Source of the DNA: Desulfurivibrio sp044068515
Lineage (GTDB): Bacteria; Desulfobacterota; Desulfobulbia; Desulfobulbales; Desulfurivibrionaceae
Reading direction: 5' to 3'
NCBI RefSeq assembly: GCF_044068515.1
Contig: NZ_JBIPKI010000045.1
Span: 1 to 19,164 of the forward strand
DNA: 19,164 bases
Shown here: in pieces, positions 7,969 through 15,717 of the stretch
Layout of the letters: the number at the start of each line of letters is the position of its first letter
Numbering within the stretch: position 1 is the stretch's first letter
Made by a program: the position numbers and the translations under genes
Notes under the pieces: generated by a model
What the model was told of the DNA's origin: nothing
Database searches by the model: none
Seen by the model: only the letters and a program-made list of their open reading frames with translations

Positions 7969-9303
7969 TTAGATAACGCCCTGTTCGATCATGGCGTCGG
8001 CCACCTTGACAAAACCGGCGATATTGGCGCCCTTGACGTAGTTGACGAAGTCGCCTTCCTTGCCGTACTTGTAGCAGGCTTCATGGATGCCTTCCATGAT
8101 CTGCTTGAGCCGGCCTTCCACCTCTTCCCGGGGCCAGGAGAGCTTGAGGCTGTTCTGGGACATTTCCAGGCCGCTGGTGGCCACCCCGCCGGCGTTGGCC
8201 GCCTTGCCGGGGCCGTACATGATCCGGGCCTTCTGGAAAATCCGCACCGCTTCACTGGTCGAGGGCATGTTGGCTCCCTCGGAAACGCAGATGCAACCGT
8301 TTTTGACCAGGGTTTCGGCGTCGCTGCCGTCCAGTTCGTTCTGGGTGGCGCTGGGGAAGGCGATATCGCACTTGATCCCCCAGGGCCGCTGACCGGGGAA
8401 GTATTTGCAGCTGTGCTTGTCGGCGTAATCGGAGATCCGGCAGCGCTGGATATTTTTCAGGTCACAGACATAGGCCAGCTTGTCGGGATCGATCCCGTTC
8501 GGGTCATAGATGAAGCCGCCGGAGTCGGACAGGGTCACGCATTTGCCGCCGAGCTGGTTGACTTTTTCCACCGTGAACTGGGCGACGTTGCCCGAGCCGG
8601 AAACCAGGCAGGTCTTGCCGGCGATGGAGTCGCCCCGGACCTTGAGCATTTCCTCGGCGAAAAAAACCGCCCCGTAGCCGGTGGCCTCGGGGCGGATCAG
8701 GCTGCCGCCCCAGTTGCGGCTCTTGCCGGTGAGTACCCCGGTGAATTCGTTGCGCAGGCGGCGATACTGGCCGAACATGAAGCCGATTTCCCGGGCGCCT
8801 ACGCCGATGTCGCCGGCGGGAACGTCGGTTTCGGCCCCGATGTGCTTGCACAGCTCGGTCATGAAGCTCTGGCAGAAGCGCATCACCTCGTTGTCGCTTT
8901 TGCCCTTGGGGTCGAAGTCGGAACCGCCCTTGCCGCCGCCCATGGGCAGGGTGGTGAGGCTGTTCTTGAACACCTGCTCGAAAGCCAGGAACTTGAGAAT
9001 GCTGAGGTTTACGCTGGGGTGAAAACGCAGGCCGCCCTTGTAGGGGCCGATGGCGCTGTTCATCTGAACCCGGTAACCCCGGTTGATCTGGATTGCGCCC
9101 TTGTCGTCGACCCAGGGCACCCGGAAGATGATGACCCGTTCCGGTTCCACCAGCCGCTCCAGGATCTTGGCGTCCCTGTACTTGGGGTGTTCCTCGATGT
9201 AAGGCATCAGGGTTTCGACCACTTCCAAAACCGCCTGGTGGAATTCACTTTCCCCGGGGTTTTTTTCAATCACTTTCTTCATGAATTCAGTTACCTGTTC
9301 CAT
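7969..9303 (-). CDS. gdhA: NADP-specific glutamate dehydrogenase
   Basis: This enzyme reversibly aminates 2-oxoglutarate to glutamate with NADPH in the cytoplasm, the low-affinity route of ammonium assimilation. The 444-residue length matches hexameric bacterial GdhA. Substrate-binding residues are in place: K89 in GPYKGGLRF, K125 in GGGKGGSDF and D165 in PAGDIGVG, with nearly the same spacing as the E. coli enzyme. The nucleotide-binding turn SGSGNVAQF is at 235-243. The following strand ends in SDSGG near 259-263, the form usual for NADP-preferring members. ATG at 9303 is preceded by GGAGGAAGAGG, a strong ribosome binding site. It is followed by its own terminator and preceded by 196 bases of non-coding DNA, so it may be a single-gene transcript. 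The assignment is secure; the cofactor preference is inferred from the motif. Confidence 0.97.
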   Translation of the reverse strand: MEQVTEFMKKVIEKNPGESEFHQAVLEVVETLMPYIEEHPKYRDAKILERLVEPERVIIFRVPWVDDKGAIQINRGYRVQMNSAIGPYKGGLRFHPSVNLSILKFLAFEQVFKNSLTTLPMGGGKGGSDFDPKGKSDNEVMRFCQSFMTELCKHIGAETDVPAGDIGVGAREIGFMFGQYRRLRNEFTGVLTGKSRNWGGSLIRPEATGYGAVFFAEEMLKVRGDSIAGKTCLVSGSGNVAQFTVEKVNQLGGKCVTLSDSGGFIYDPNGIDPDKLAYVCDLKNIQRCRISDYADKHSCKYFPGQRPWGIKCDIAFPSATQNELDGSDAETLVKNGCICVSEGANMPSTSEAVRIFQKARIMYGPGKAANAGGVATSGLEMSQNSLKLSWPREEVEGRLKQIMEGIHEACYKYGKEGDFVNYVKGANIAGFVKVADAMIEQGVI

Positions 9304-9499
9304 GCGCGCCTCTTCCTCCAGATTTGGTTGGCGACGGTCCCGGCCCGGTCAGGCCGGCGGCCGCCTTCTGATTACCCCGGCAATGGGCCGATAAGTACCA
9401 TGAAAAACAGCGGGCAAGGAATTTACCAACTTTTCGGGGCCGGTGCAAACAATTATCGTTAAAAGATCAGGAGCTTTTTGTCATGCCGGCGAGGTGTTT

Positions 9500-10798
9500 T
9501 CAAATCTCTTCGATGCGGCTGCGGAACCAGCGGATCAGGGCCTCTTTCTTCTCGCCGATATCGATCTCATAAATATCACAGGGGAAGAGCAGGCGGGCGA
9601 CGCCGGAATCGAAGATCCGCTTGACCTCGTATTCATCGTGGGAAACTCCCCGCTGGTAGATGTAGTTGAGAAAGGATTCGTTGGTGTGGACGATGAATTC
9701 CACCCGCATCCCGCCCATCCGGGCGAAGAACTTGTACATCGCGGTGCGGGCCGAACTGCCGGGGTTGGCGCTGCGGTACTCCTCGCCGTTGAGGGTGTCG
9801 CTAAGGTCTTCCAGGGTCATCAGCGAGCCGGCCCGGCCGGCGCTGGCGGTGAGGTGCTGCTGAAAAATCTTGACCTCCATGGGCGAGTCCACCACCGCCA
9901 TCAGGCCCAACTCGTCGTCCACCGCCACCGCCGGGTTTTCCTCGCCCTTGCGCAGCAGCTTGAGAACCTTGGCTTCCGGCGGTTTCTTGCGGATGCTGAC
10001 GTAAACCGGGATCTCCCGGCCCCGCCAGGGGAAGCAGCGCCGCTTGATCATGGTGATCTTTTCGCCGGGGCCCGGCTGGGAGGGCAGTTCCTCGCGGCGC
10101 TTCACCGTCACTTCCTGGCAGGCAAAGCTTTCCGGGTGGTGGCGGCTGTGGAGATAGACGATCTCCAACTCGCCGATCTTGGCCTGGCGGCTCCAGACCT
10201 GGTCGTTGAGGAATCCCAGGAAACGGAGAAACTTCTGCTCCACCTCGGTTTCCCGTTCCCGCTGGTCGATGGCTCCGGCCAGGTTCATCAGAATCAATTT
10301 ACGTTTGGCCTCGAAGCGGGCCTTGCGATGATAACGGTCATCGAAGAGGATCAACAGCAGCTCGACGGGGCTGCGGGTGGAGTCGATCTCGTTGGTCATC
10401 TCGATATAGGAGGCGTAATTGGCCAGCACCCTGGCCCGCAGGTAATTGATGACCCCGTCGGCGATTCGGGAATAGGAGTTGATCCGGGCAATCACTTCCC
10501 GCTCGTTGCCGGCCAGGCCGAACATGTTGCCCAGCAGCATGTAGGCCCGTTTCTCGACGATCGGGCGCTGCTCGGGCCGGTCCAGCAAATCCTGGATGCC
10601 GGCAAAGGAGCGCACCCCCAACAGCTCGAAGATCTGGTTGCGGATAACCCGGTACTTGCTGACCAGCCCGTTCTTTTTCAGTTCCTGGAGCCGCCGGCGG
10701 GAGCGGGGCGAAAACAGGCGGCCGCCCTCGGGTTCGTCATCCACCCGGAAAGGCCCGTTCTGGTCGAGCAGGGCGAAAATATTTGTTGGTTGGCTCAT
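9500..10798 (-). CDS. Unrecognised protein with a possible degenerate RelA/SpoT-like fold
   Basis: The protein has 432 residues from ATG 10798, chosen because AAAGGTG lies upstream; an in-frame TTG at 10816 would add six residues. I do not recognise a named family. The N-terminal 200 residues look helical and charged. The C-terminal part has an order reminiscent of the RelA/SpoT synthetase domain: IRKKPPEAKVLKLLRK (about 269-284, compare RVK-SI-KL-RK), DDELGLMAVVD (294-304, compare D-hhG-R-hhh), NPGSSARTAM (345-354, where RelA has NGYQSIH) and VEFIVHT (366-372, compare hEhQIRT), followed by a helix. The tyrosine that stacks on the guanine in RelA is missing, so if related it may not make (p)ppGpp. 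No signal peptide or membrane segment is seen, so it should be cytosolic. It is followed by gdhA on the same strand after 196 bases. Coding is supported by length, RBS and codon use; function is a guess. Confidence 0.75.
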   Translation of the reverse strand: MSQPTNIFALLDQNGPFRVDDEPEGGRLFSPRSRRRLQELKKNGLVSKYRVIRNQIFELLGVRSFAGIQDLLDRPEQRPIVEKRAYMLLGNMFGLAGNEREVIARINSYSRIADGVINYLRARVLANYASYIEMTNEIDSTRSPVELLLILFDDRYHRKARFEAKRKLILMNLAGAIDQRERETEVEQKFLRFLGFLNDQVWSRQAKIGELEIVYLHSRHHPESFACQEVTVKRREELPSQPGPGEKITMIKRRCFPWRGREIPVYVSIRKKPPEAKVLKLLRKGEENPAVAVDDELGLMAVVDSPMEVKIFQQHLTASAGRAGSLMTLEDLSDTLNGEEYRSANPGSSARTAMYKFFARMGGMRVEFIVHTNESFLNYIYQRGVSHDEYEVKRIFDSGVARLLFPCDIYEIDIGEKKEALIRWFRSRIEEI

Positions 10799-11152
10799 CG
10801 CGACACCTTTTGCCAAAAAGGTTTAAGACCATGGTTTGATGGCTGTTGTTGGTTGAAAACGGGTTGGCCGCGGTTGCCTTGGTAGTTGGTCCTGCCTGGT
10901 CGGATGATGGTGCGGCCGATGACTGGCTGGCAGAGGCAAGCATAGCCTTAATAAGCATGCAGAGCCAAGGGAAAAAACCGGTGAGGGTGTTTTAAACAAT
11001 GGCCTGAAGATGGCGCCAAAAAGGCCCCGGCAACCGTTTGCTGGGCAAAGGTTGCCGGGGCCTCCGGAAATGGCTCCGGGGTGGGCCCGGAAGTGATGGG
11101 AAAGAAGGGCGGGGCGCTAAAATCGCGGAGGCGCCCGCCCCACCCTCGGGGC
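10799..11152. other. Non-coding gap between the barrel gene and the RelA-like gene
   Basis: This 354-base stretch holds the terminator of the upstream barrel gene (11017-11063) and, nearer to 10798, the presumed promoter region of the RelA-like gene. I found no convincing -24/-12 or -35/-10 pair and no small gene with a good ribosome binding site. Confidence 0.6.
11017..11063 (-). terminator. Intrinsic terminator of the outer-membrane barrel gene
   Basis: A perfect 14-base stem joins 11022-11035 (AGGCCCCGGCAACC) and 11050-11063 around a 14-base loop. On the minus strand it is followed directly by a run of five T (11022-11018). It lies 90 bases behind the stop of the gene ending at 11153. This is a textbook rho-independent terminator. 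Confidence 0.85.
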
Positions 11153-11935
11153 TCAGAAGGCCATGCTCAAGGTGACCCCGCCGTAGATGAAGTTGTCTTT
11201 ATCCTTGCCGATGGCGTCGCTGTTGGCCTCCTTGAGGAGGTCGCGGGCCTTGCTGCTCAAGGCGAAGGAGTAGGCCAGTTCGGGAGTGACGGTGAAGTAT
11301 TGGCCCACCGGAATCGGCACCGCGGCCGAGATCAGGCCGTCGTGCAGGGCCCGGTAGGCATCGTCGGTACCGACCTCCGCCAAGGTGGAGGCGCTGCTGA
11401 TATACAGGTAACCGGCCTGGGCGCCCAACTCTAGGGCGATTTCGTCGCGCAGGGGGATGCTGTGGGACACCCCCAGGGTGACATACCAGCCCGGAGCGGC
11501 GGCAAAATCCCGGTAAATGGTGATGGTCGGGTTCAGCAGGACATCGTAGGCGGCACTGAGATAGAGTTCCTGGGTGTCGTCGGCGCCCTCCAGGCCGTAA
11601 TAAATGTAGCCGGCGCTGAAGTCAACCGGGCCGGTGGTCCAGTCGTAGGCCAGGGTCAGATCGGTTTCGTTCCAGCTGGCCTTGTCGCCCCCCACCGGAT
11701 CGGTATCGAGATTGCCCCAGAGATTGACGGAAAAACCGTGGTAGCCCACGGTCAGCGAAGGCTGCACCACGATACTGTCCTGGCTGAAGGCAAAACCCCG
11801 CCAGATATACTGGCTGTAGGCGCTTGCCGCCAGTTCGGCGTATGGCGCTTCTTCCGCGGCGACGGCGCTGGTGGCGATCAGGCCGCAGCCCAGCAGCCCT
11901 GCGGCGATTCCCCGGCAATAACGTTTCATTTTCAT
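11153..11935 (-). CDS. Outer-membrane beta-barrel protein (Gcw_chp/TorF-like)
   Basis: This protein has 260 residues from ATG 11935, which follows AAGGAG. The frame is open up to 12070, but the extra residues are not signal-like. Residues 1-27 form a Sec signal peptide: a basic start, the hydrophobic core GIAAGLLGCGLIATSA, and a likely cut after AVA. The mature part alternates polar and aromatic/hydrophobic residues, as in beta strands. It contains SQYIWRGFAFSQDS and PSLTVGYHGFSVNLWGN, resembling the YxWRG signature of the Gcw_chp (putative porin) family. It ends in MAF, a C-terminal Phe expected for recognition by the outer-membrane insertion machinery. It is probably a small porin or structural barrel, and nothing shows its substrate. 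It is flanked by a long upstream gap and its own terminator, so it is likely transcribed alone. Barrel and location are well supported, the exact family less so. Confidence 0.8.
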   Translation of the reverse strand: MKMKRYCRGIAAGLLGCGLIATSAVAAEEAPYAELAASAYSQYIWRGFAFSQDSIVVQPSLTVGYHGFSVNLWGNLDTDPVGGDKASWNETDLTLAYDWTTGPVDFSAGYIYYGLEGADDTQELYLSAAYDVLLNPTITIYRDFAAAPGWYVTLGVSHSIPLRDEIALELGAQAGYLYISSASTLAEVGTDDAYRALHDGLISAAVPIPVGQYFTVTPELAYSFALSSKARDLLKEANSDAIGKDKDNFIYGGVTLSMAF

Positions 11936-12312
11936 TTTCCTGCTCCTTCTGATCAAGATTGAATTAGGCGGCCCCAGCCCCGGGGGAAGATCCCGCCCCA
12001 CGGCGATGTTCCCGAGTTCGGAGTTGAAGCCCTGTCGTCCTGGAGCAGGACATTTCACAAACCGTGCCAATCGCCGGCTGTTTGTTTTTATCTTTTTATG
12101 TCAGCTTGTTAAGGCCAGGACAAGGGTGCCCGGAAGAGATAGACCGGGGAGCGATATTACGTTTTCGTCACACTAGTTAAGCGGGAATCGCAAAAAAACA
12201 CAAAAACGTAAATTGCTGGTGAAGGTGGCGGCTGGCGTGGATCCCAATGGTCCCGGACCCGGTCCGGCAAAAGCCAGGGCAGATGGAGAAAAGACCTACG
12301 TGAGAAAGGAGG
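11936..12312. other. Leader/promoter gap upstream of the barrel gene
   Basis: Together with repeat B this is a 488-base gap (11936-12423). It holds the barrel gene's presumed promoter and an AT-rich patch near 12080-12110. A 9-base inverted repeat, TTACGTTTT (12157-12165) with AAAACGTAA (12203-12211), is separated by 37 bases. No coding frame with a plausible start was found. Confidence 0.5.
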
Positions 12313-12417
12313 TAAACGTGGGTCAGTGCCGCAGATTTTCGCGATCAGTCCCGGCGATTATACTCCGGTATATCGCCGGGACTGATCGCGGAAAGATGCG
12401 GTGCTGCCCCACGTTTA
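12313..12417. repeat. Foldback repeat B behind the FGE-like gene
   Basis: The outer arms 12313-12333 and 12397-12417 are inverted copies with three mismatches in 21 bases. Inside is a perfect 19-base stem, 12340-12358 with 12372-12390, around a 13-base loop. The right arm begins six bases behind the stop codon at 12424. The block GCAGCACCGCATCTTT (minus strand, 12407-12392) and the AAACGT ten bases ahead of it are shared with repeat A at the same spacing. The inner stem is unrelated to that of repeat A but resembles repeat C. Confidence 0.88.
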
Positions 12418-12423
12418 TCAGGT

Positions 12424-13245
12424 TCAGCGGGCGAGGCGGAGGCCGATAACAAAAAAGCGATAGTCGCTGTTGTTCCAGTCGCGGTAGGTGGTGCGGGCAT
12501 TGAGGGCGTTGAAGTTCCAGGAGCCGCCGCGCAGCACCCGGCGCCGACCGGCTCCGCTGCCGGAGACATCGTTGAGCCAGGGGGCGGAGTCAGGCGGGGC
12601 GCCTTCATAGTTGGGATGCCAGAGATCCTGGCACCATTCCCAGATGTTGCCGCTGAGATCGTAAAGCCCGAGGCCGTTGGGCTCCTTTTGGCCCACCGGC
12701 TGGAGGCGGCCGTTGCTGTTGGCGCTGTACCAGGCATAATCGGGCAGCAGCTTCTCCTCGCTGGTTCCCGCCCATTTCTGGTCCTTGCCGCCGGAGCGGG
12801 CGGCGTATTCCCATTCCGCCTCGCTGGGCAGGCGGTAGCACTCCCCGCTGATCCCGTTGAGGCGCTTGATGAACTCGCCGGCGTCATCCCAGCTGACATT
12901 GACCACCGGCTTGTCCGCTCCAATAAAAACTTCGCCCGAGGAAGCCGCGGGGTTTGTCCCCATCACCGCCTGCCACTGGGCCTGGGTGACGGGGAAACGG
13001 GCCAGATGAAAAGCCGCCACCCGCACCAGGTGGACCGGTTTTTCATCCAAACCGCCGTCCTCCCAGATATTACCCATGCGAAAGCTGCCCTCCGGCACCG
13101 GCACCAGCTCCAGGTCGATGGTGGGATCGGTCAGCACTCCGCCGCTTGCGGGGCCCCCCGGGTCCGCTGCCGGCAAGGCCCGCCCGCAAAACATGCAGAA
13201 CAGGGATTCCGCCGGAACGCTACGCTGGCAAGCAGGACACTTCAT
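12424..13245 (-). CDS. Zinc-ribbon protein with a formylglycine-generating-enzyme (SUMF1) fold
   Basis: This 273-residue protein starts at ATG 13245 behind GGAGAAAACC. Residues 3-20 form a zinc ribbon (C3, C6, C17, C20). A Pro/Gly-rich linker leads to an FGE-sulfatase domain (about 44-273) with the family hallmarks PEGSFRMG, PVTQAQW, PVVNVSWDDA, YRLPSEAEWEYAAR, GLYDLSGNIWEWCQD and RVLRGGSWN, ending GLRLAR. The two cysteines that catalyse formylglycine formation in true FGE lie in the C-terminal core, where this protein has none (GLRLAR where FGE has GFRC). It therefore probably does not activate sulfatases. Related domains are often effector, ligand-binding or oxidase modules. No signal peptide is present, so it should be cytosolic. 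It lies between the glutamine synthetase and the barrel gene, bounded by two foldback repeats. The domain call is firm; the function is unknown. Confidence 0.88.
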   Translation of the reverse strand: MKCPACQRSVPAESLFCMFCGRALPAADPGGPASGGVLTDPTIDLELVPVPEGSFRMGNIWEDGGLDEKPVHLVRVAAFHLARFPVTQAQWQAVMGTNPAASSGEVFIGADKPVVNVSWDDAGEFIKRLNGISGECYRLPSEAEWEYAARSGGKDQKWAGTSEEKLLPDYAWYSANSNGRLQPVGQKEPNGLGLYDLSGNIWEWCQDLWHPNYEGAPPDSAPWLNDVSGSGAGRRRVLRGGSWNFNALNARTTYRDWNNSDYRFFVIGLRLAR

Positions 13246-13333
13246 GGTTTTCTCCGGTGAAGTCGTCGTGGTTGAAGGGGGGAAATTGATCCGTTGCCGG
13301 CAAACAGGCGCCAGGACCGCCGATTATCGCAAG

Positions 13334-13373
13334 CAGCCCCGGCGAGGATAGCAGCGCTATCTCACCGGGGCTG
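13334..13373. repeat. Foldback repeat C behind glutamine synthetase
   Basis: CAGCCCCGG (13334-13342) pairs with CCGGGGCTG (13365-13373), and GATAGC (13347-13352) with GCTATC (13356-13361), giving a long hairpin with a small bulge and a three-base loop. On the minus strand its edge reads CCCCGATCAGCCCCGG, against CCGCGATCAGTCCCGG in repeat B. It lies 34 bases behind the stop of glnN and could end or stabilise that transcript, but it has no T-tract. Confidence 0.75.
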
Positions 13374-13406
13374 ATCGGGGCATGAAGAGGCACGGCCGGC
13401 CGGTTC

Positions 13407-15566
13407 CTAAAGTTTGAAGAGCAGTTCGCTGTAGGTCGGCACCGGCCAGAGATCCGCCGGCAGCAGTTCCTCCAGTTGGTCGATATCCCCGCGCAGGTCG
13501 ACCATGGTGGGCATCACCTTGTCCCGGAAGGCGGCCGTCTGTTTTTCCACCTTGGCGATGGCCCGGGCTTTGCGGGCTTCCTCTTCCAGTTTGTCCACCT
13601 TCTTGCTGGCCGCTTCCAGCAGGATCGAAACTTGTTCCAGCAGCTTTTTCTGGACCCCGCCGTGTTTACCGGCCGCCGCCGCTGAGGCGCCGAGGATGCC
13701 GATATAGCGAATCGCGGCGGGAATATACTGCCGGCGGGTCATATGGACTGCGGCCCGGGATTCGATATTGATATGCTTGGCGTACTGTTCCGAATAAATT
13801 TCGTAGCGGGAATGGAGTTCTTCCTTGCTCAGGACGTTGTATTTGCCGAAAAGCTTGATCGCCTTGGGGGCAGTCAGGGTTTTGAGGGCGTCGGCGGTGT
13901 TCTTGACATTGGGCAGCCCCCGCTTTTCCGCTTCCTGGACCCACTCTTCGGAATAGTTGTTGCCGTTGAAAATGATCCGGTCGTGCCGGGCCATGGTTTC
14001 CTTGATGATCAGTTGGATTTCCTTGTTGACGTCCTTGCTCTTTTCCAGCCGGGTGGCAATTTCATCCAGGGCCTCGGCGGCGATGGTGTTCAGGGCCACG
14101 TTATGGCCGGAGATCGACTGGGACGAACCCACCATCCGGAACTCGAACTTGTTGCCGGTGAAGGCAAAGGGGGAGGTCCGGTTGCGGTCGGTATTGTCCT
14201 TGGGCAGATCGGGCAGGGAGTCGACCCCGATCTTGATAAACTGGCAGCCGGCCGGTGAGCAGATTTTTTCCCCTTTGGCCAGTTTCTCGAGGATATCGGT
14301 GAGTTCCTGGCCGAGGAAGATGGAAATAATCGCCGGCGGGGCCTCGTTGGCGCCGAGGCGGTGATCGTTGCCGGAACTGCCGCAGGTGGTGCGCATGATG
14401 TCGGCGTGTTTATCCACCGCCTGGATCATGGCTGCCAGGAAGACCAGGAACTGGGCGTTGTCCTCGGGGGTCTGGCCCGGCTCGAGCAAATTGATGCCGT
14501 CGTCGGTGGAAAGCGACCAGTTGTTGTGTTTGCCGGAACCATTGACCCCGGCATAGGGTTTTTCGTGCAGCAGGCAGACCATTTCATGGCGCAGGGCCAC
14601 CTTCTGCATGGTCTCCATCACCAGCTGGTTATGGTCGGCGGCCATGTTGGTGGTGGTGAAGACCGGGGCCATTTCGAACTGGGCCGGGGCCACCTCGTTG
14701 TGCTTGGTCTTGGCCGTGACCCCCATCTTCCAGAGTTCGACGTCGAGATCCTTCATGTAGGCCGAAACCCGGTCCTTGATGGCCCCGAAGTACTGGTCTT
14801 CCAGTTCCTGGCCCTTGGGGGAGGGGGCGCCGAAGAGGGTCCGGCCGCAGGTCATCAGATCCAGCCGCTTGAGGTAATACTCCTTTTCCACCAGGAAATA
14901 TTCCTGTTCGGCCCCCACCGTGGGGATGACCTTGGTGGCGGTGGTGTTGCCCATGGCCCGGAGGACCCGCAGAGCTTGCTGGGAAACGGCGTTCATCGAA
15001 CGCAGCAGGGGGGTCTTCTTGTCCAGGGCTTCCCCTTTGTAGGAGCAGAAGGCGGTGGGGATGCAGAGGGTGACGTTGCCGGCTCCGTCTTCTTTGAGGA
15101 AGGCGGGCGAGGTGCAGTCCCAGGCGGTGTAGCCCCGGGCCTCGAAGGTTACCCGCAGGCCGCCGCTGGGGAAGGAGGAGGCGTCCGGTTCGCCCTGGAT
15201 CAGCTGTTTGCCGGAAAATTCCATGATCACCGAACCATCCATGGTCGGGGAGATGAAGGAGTCGTGCTTTTCGGCGGTGGCGCCGGTCAAGGGCTGAAAC
15301 CAGTGGGTGTAATGGGTAGCTCCCCGTTCGATGGCCCAATCCTTCATGGCATTGGCGACCACCGCCGCCACCTCCGGCTGCAAAGAGGCGCCGGAATTGA
15401 TGGTGTTCTGCAGGGCCCGGTAGGTTTCCTTGGGCAGCCGCTCCTTCATGACATGATTGTTGAAGACATTGGCCCCGAATAGTTGGGGCACGGTGGCATG
15501 AACGGGTTTCTTGTGCTGGCCGTAGACGTGGTGGTGGCCTTTATGGCAGCATGACGTTTTAGGCAT
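13407..15566 (-). CDS. glnN: Type III glutamine synthetase
   Basis: This enzyme makes glutamine from glutamate, ammonia and ATP. At 719 residues it has the size of GS type III (about 700-730), far from the roughly 470 of type I. It carries type III motifs: ATHYTHWFQPLTGATAEKHD near 83-102, GEPDASSFPSGGLR near 125-138, FEARGYTAWD near 141-150, AEQEYFLV near 219-226, KHNEVAPAQFEMAP near 288-301, NGSGKHNNWSL near 342-352 and NDHRLGANEAPPAI near 405. The start ATG at 15566 lies behind AGGAGGAA, a near-perfect ribosome binding site. The first 25 residues are an unusual Cys/His-rich stretch (SCCHKGHHH near 5-13) absent from the Bacteroides-type sequence I remember. The gene is preceded by a leader of about 140 bases with a hairpin and a sigma-54 promoter, so NtrC-type control by nitrogen status is likely. 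It is followed by foldback repeat C. The assignment is very secure. Confidence 0.97.
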   Translation of the reverse strand: MPKTSCCHKGHHHVYGQHKKPVHATVPQLFGANVFNNHVMKERLPKETYRALQNTINSGASLQPEVAAVVANAMKDWAIERGATHYTHWFQPLTGATAEKHDSFISPTMDGSVIMEFSGKQLIQGEPDASSFPSGGLRVTFEARGYTAWDCTSPAFLKEDGAGNVTLCIPTAFCSYKGEALDKKTPLLRSMNAVSQQALRVLRAMGNTTATKVIPTVGAEQEYFLVEKEYYLKRLDLMTCGRTLFGAPSPKGQELEDQYFGAIKDRVSAYMKDLDVELWKMGVTAKTKHNEVAPAQFEMAPVFTTTNMAADHNQLVMETMQKVALRHEMVCLLHEKPYAGVNGSGKHNNWSLSTDDGINLLEPGQTPEDNAQFLVFLAAMIQAVDKHADIMRTTCGSSGNDHRLGANEAPPAIISIFLGQELTDILEKLAKGEKICSPAGCQFIKIGVDSLPDLPKDNTDRNRTSPFAFTGNKFEFRMVGSSQSISGHNVALNTIAAEALDEIATRLEKSKDVNKEIQLIIKETMARHDRIIFNGNNYSEEWVQEAEKRGLPNVKNTADALKTLTAPKAIKLFGKYNVLSKEELHSRYEIYSEQYAKHINIESRAAVHMTRRQYIPAAIRYIGILGASAAAAGKHGGVQKKLLEQVSILLEAASKKVDKLEEEARKARAIAKVEKQTAAFRDKVMPTMVDLRGDIDQLEELLPADLWPVPTYSELLFKL

Positions 15567-15668
15567 TACTGGTTCCTCCTGAATTAATGAAGTGGACGGC
15601 TGCGGCGGCTGGGGGCCGAGCCGGCCTGAAAATTTGCGGCGCGCGACCTGGGTCCGGATGGTCGCCGA

Positions 15669-15692
15669 CCTGGCCGCTACTTGGCGGCCAGG
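15669..15692 (-). promoter_or_regulatory. Leader hairpin of glnN
   Basis: CCTGGCCGC (15669-15677) pairs perfectly with GCGGCCAGG (15684-15692) around a six-base loop. It lies about 17-40 bases after the start site implied by the sigma-54 promoter and about 100 bases before the glnN start codon. It may stabilise the 5' end or attenuate transcription. It does not match any riboswitch I know. Confidence 0.5.
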
Positions 15693-15717
15693 CGCCCGGT
15701 TGCTGATGCAGTAGTTT

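Noticed and set aside
12051..12070. Perfect sigma-54 -24 element (TTGGCACG, minus strand) upstream of the barrel gene
   Set aside because: At the required distance the -12 position reads GTGA instead of TTGC, lacking the essential GC, so it is unlikely to work as a promoter.
11936..12070. Extension of the barrel protein by 45 residues
   Set aside because: It would bury the signal peptide inside the chain. The ATG at 11935 has a good ribosome binding site and starts a canonical Sec signal.
12157..12211. Inverted repeat TTACGTTTT/AAAACGTAA as an operator
   Set aside because: The nine-base arms are 37 bases apart in AT-rich DNA. This could be chance, and no regulator family is suggested.
12424..13245. 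Sulfatase-activating formylglycine-generating enzyme
   Set aside because: The catalytic cysteines are absent from the C-terminal core and no sulfatase gene is nearby, so only the fold is claimed.
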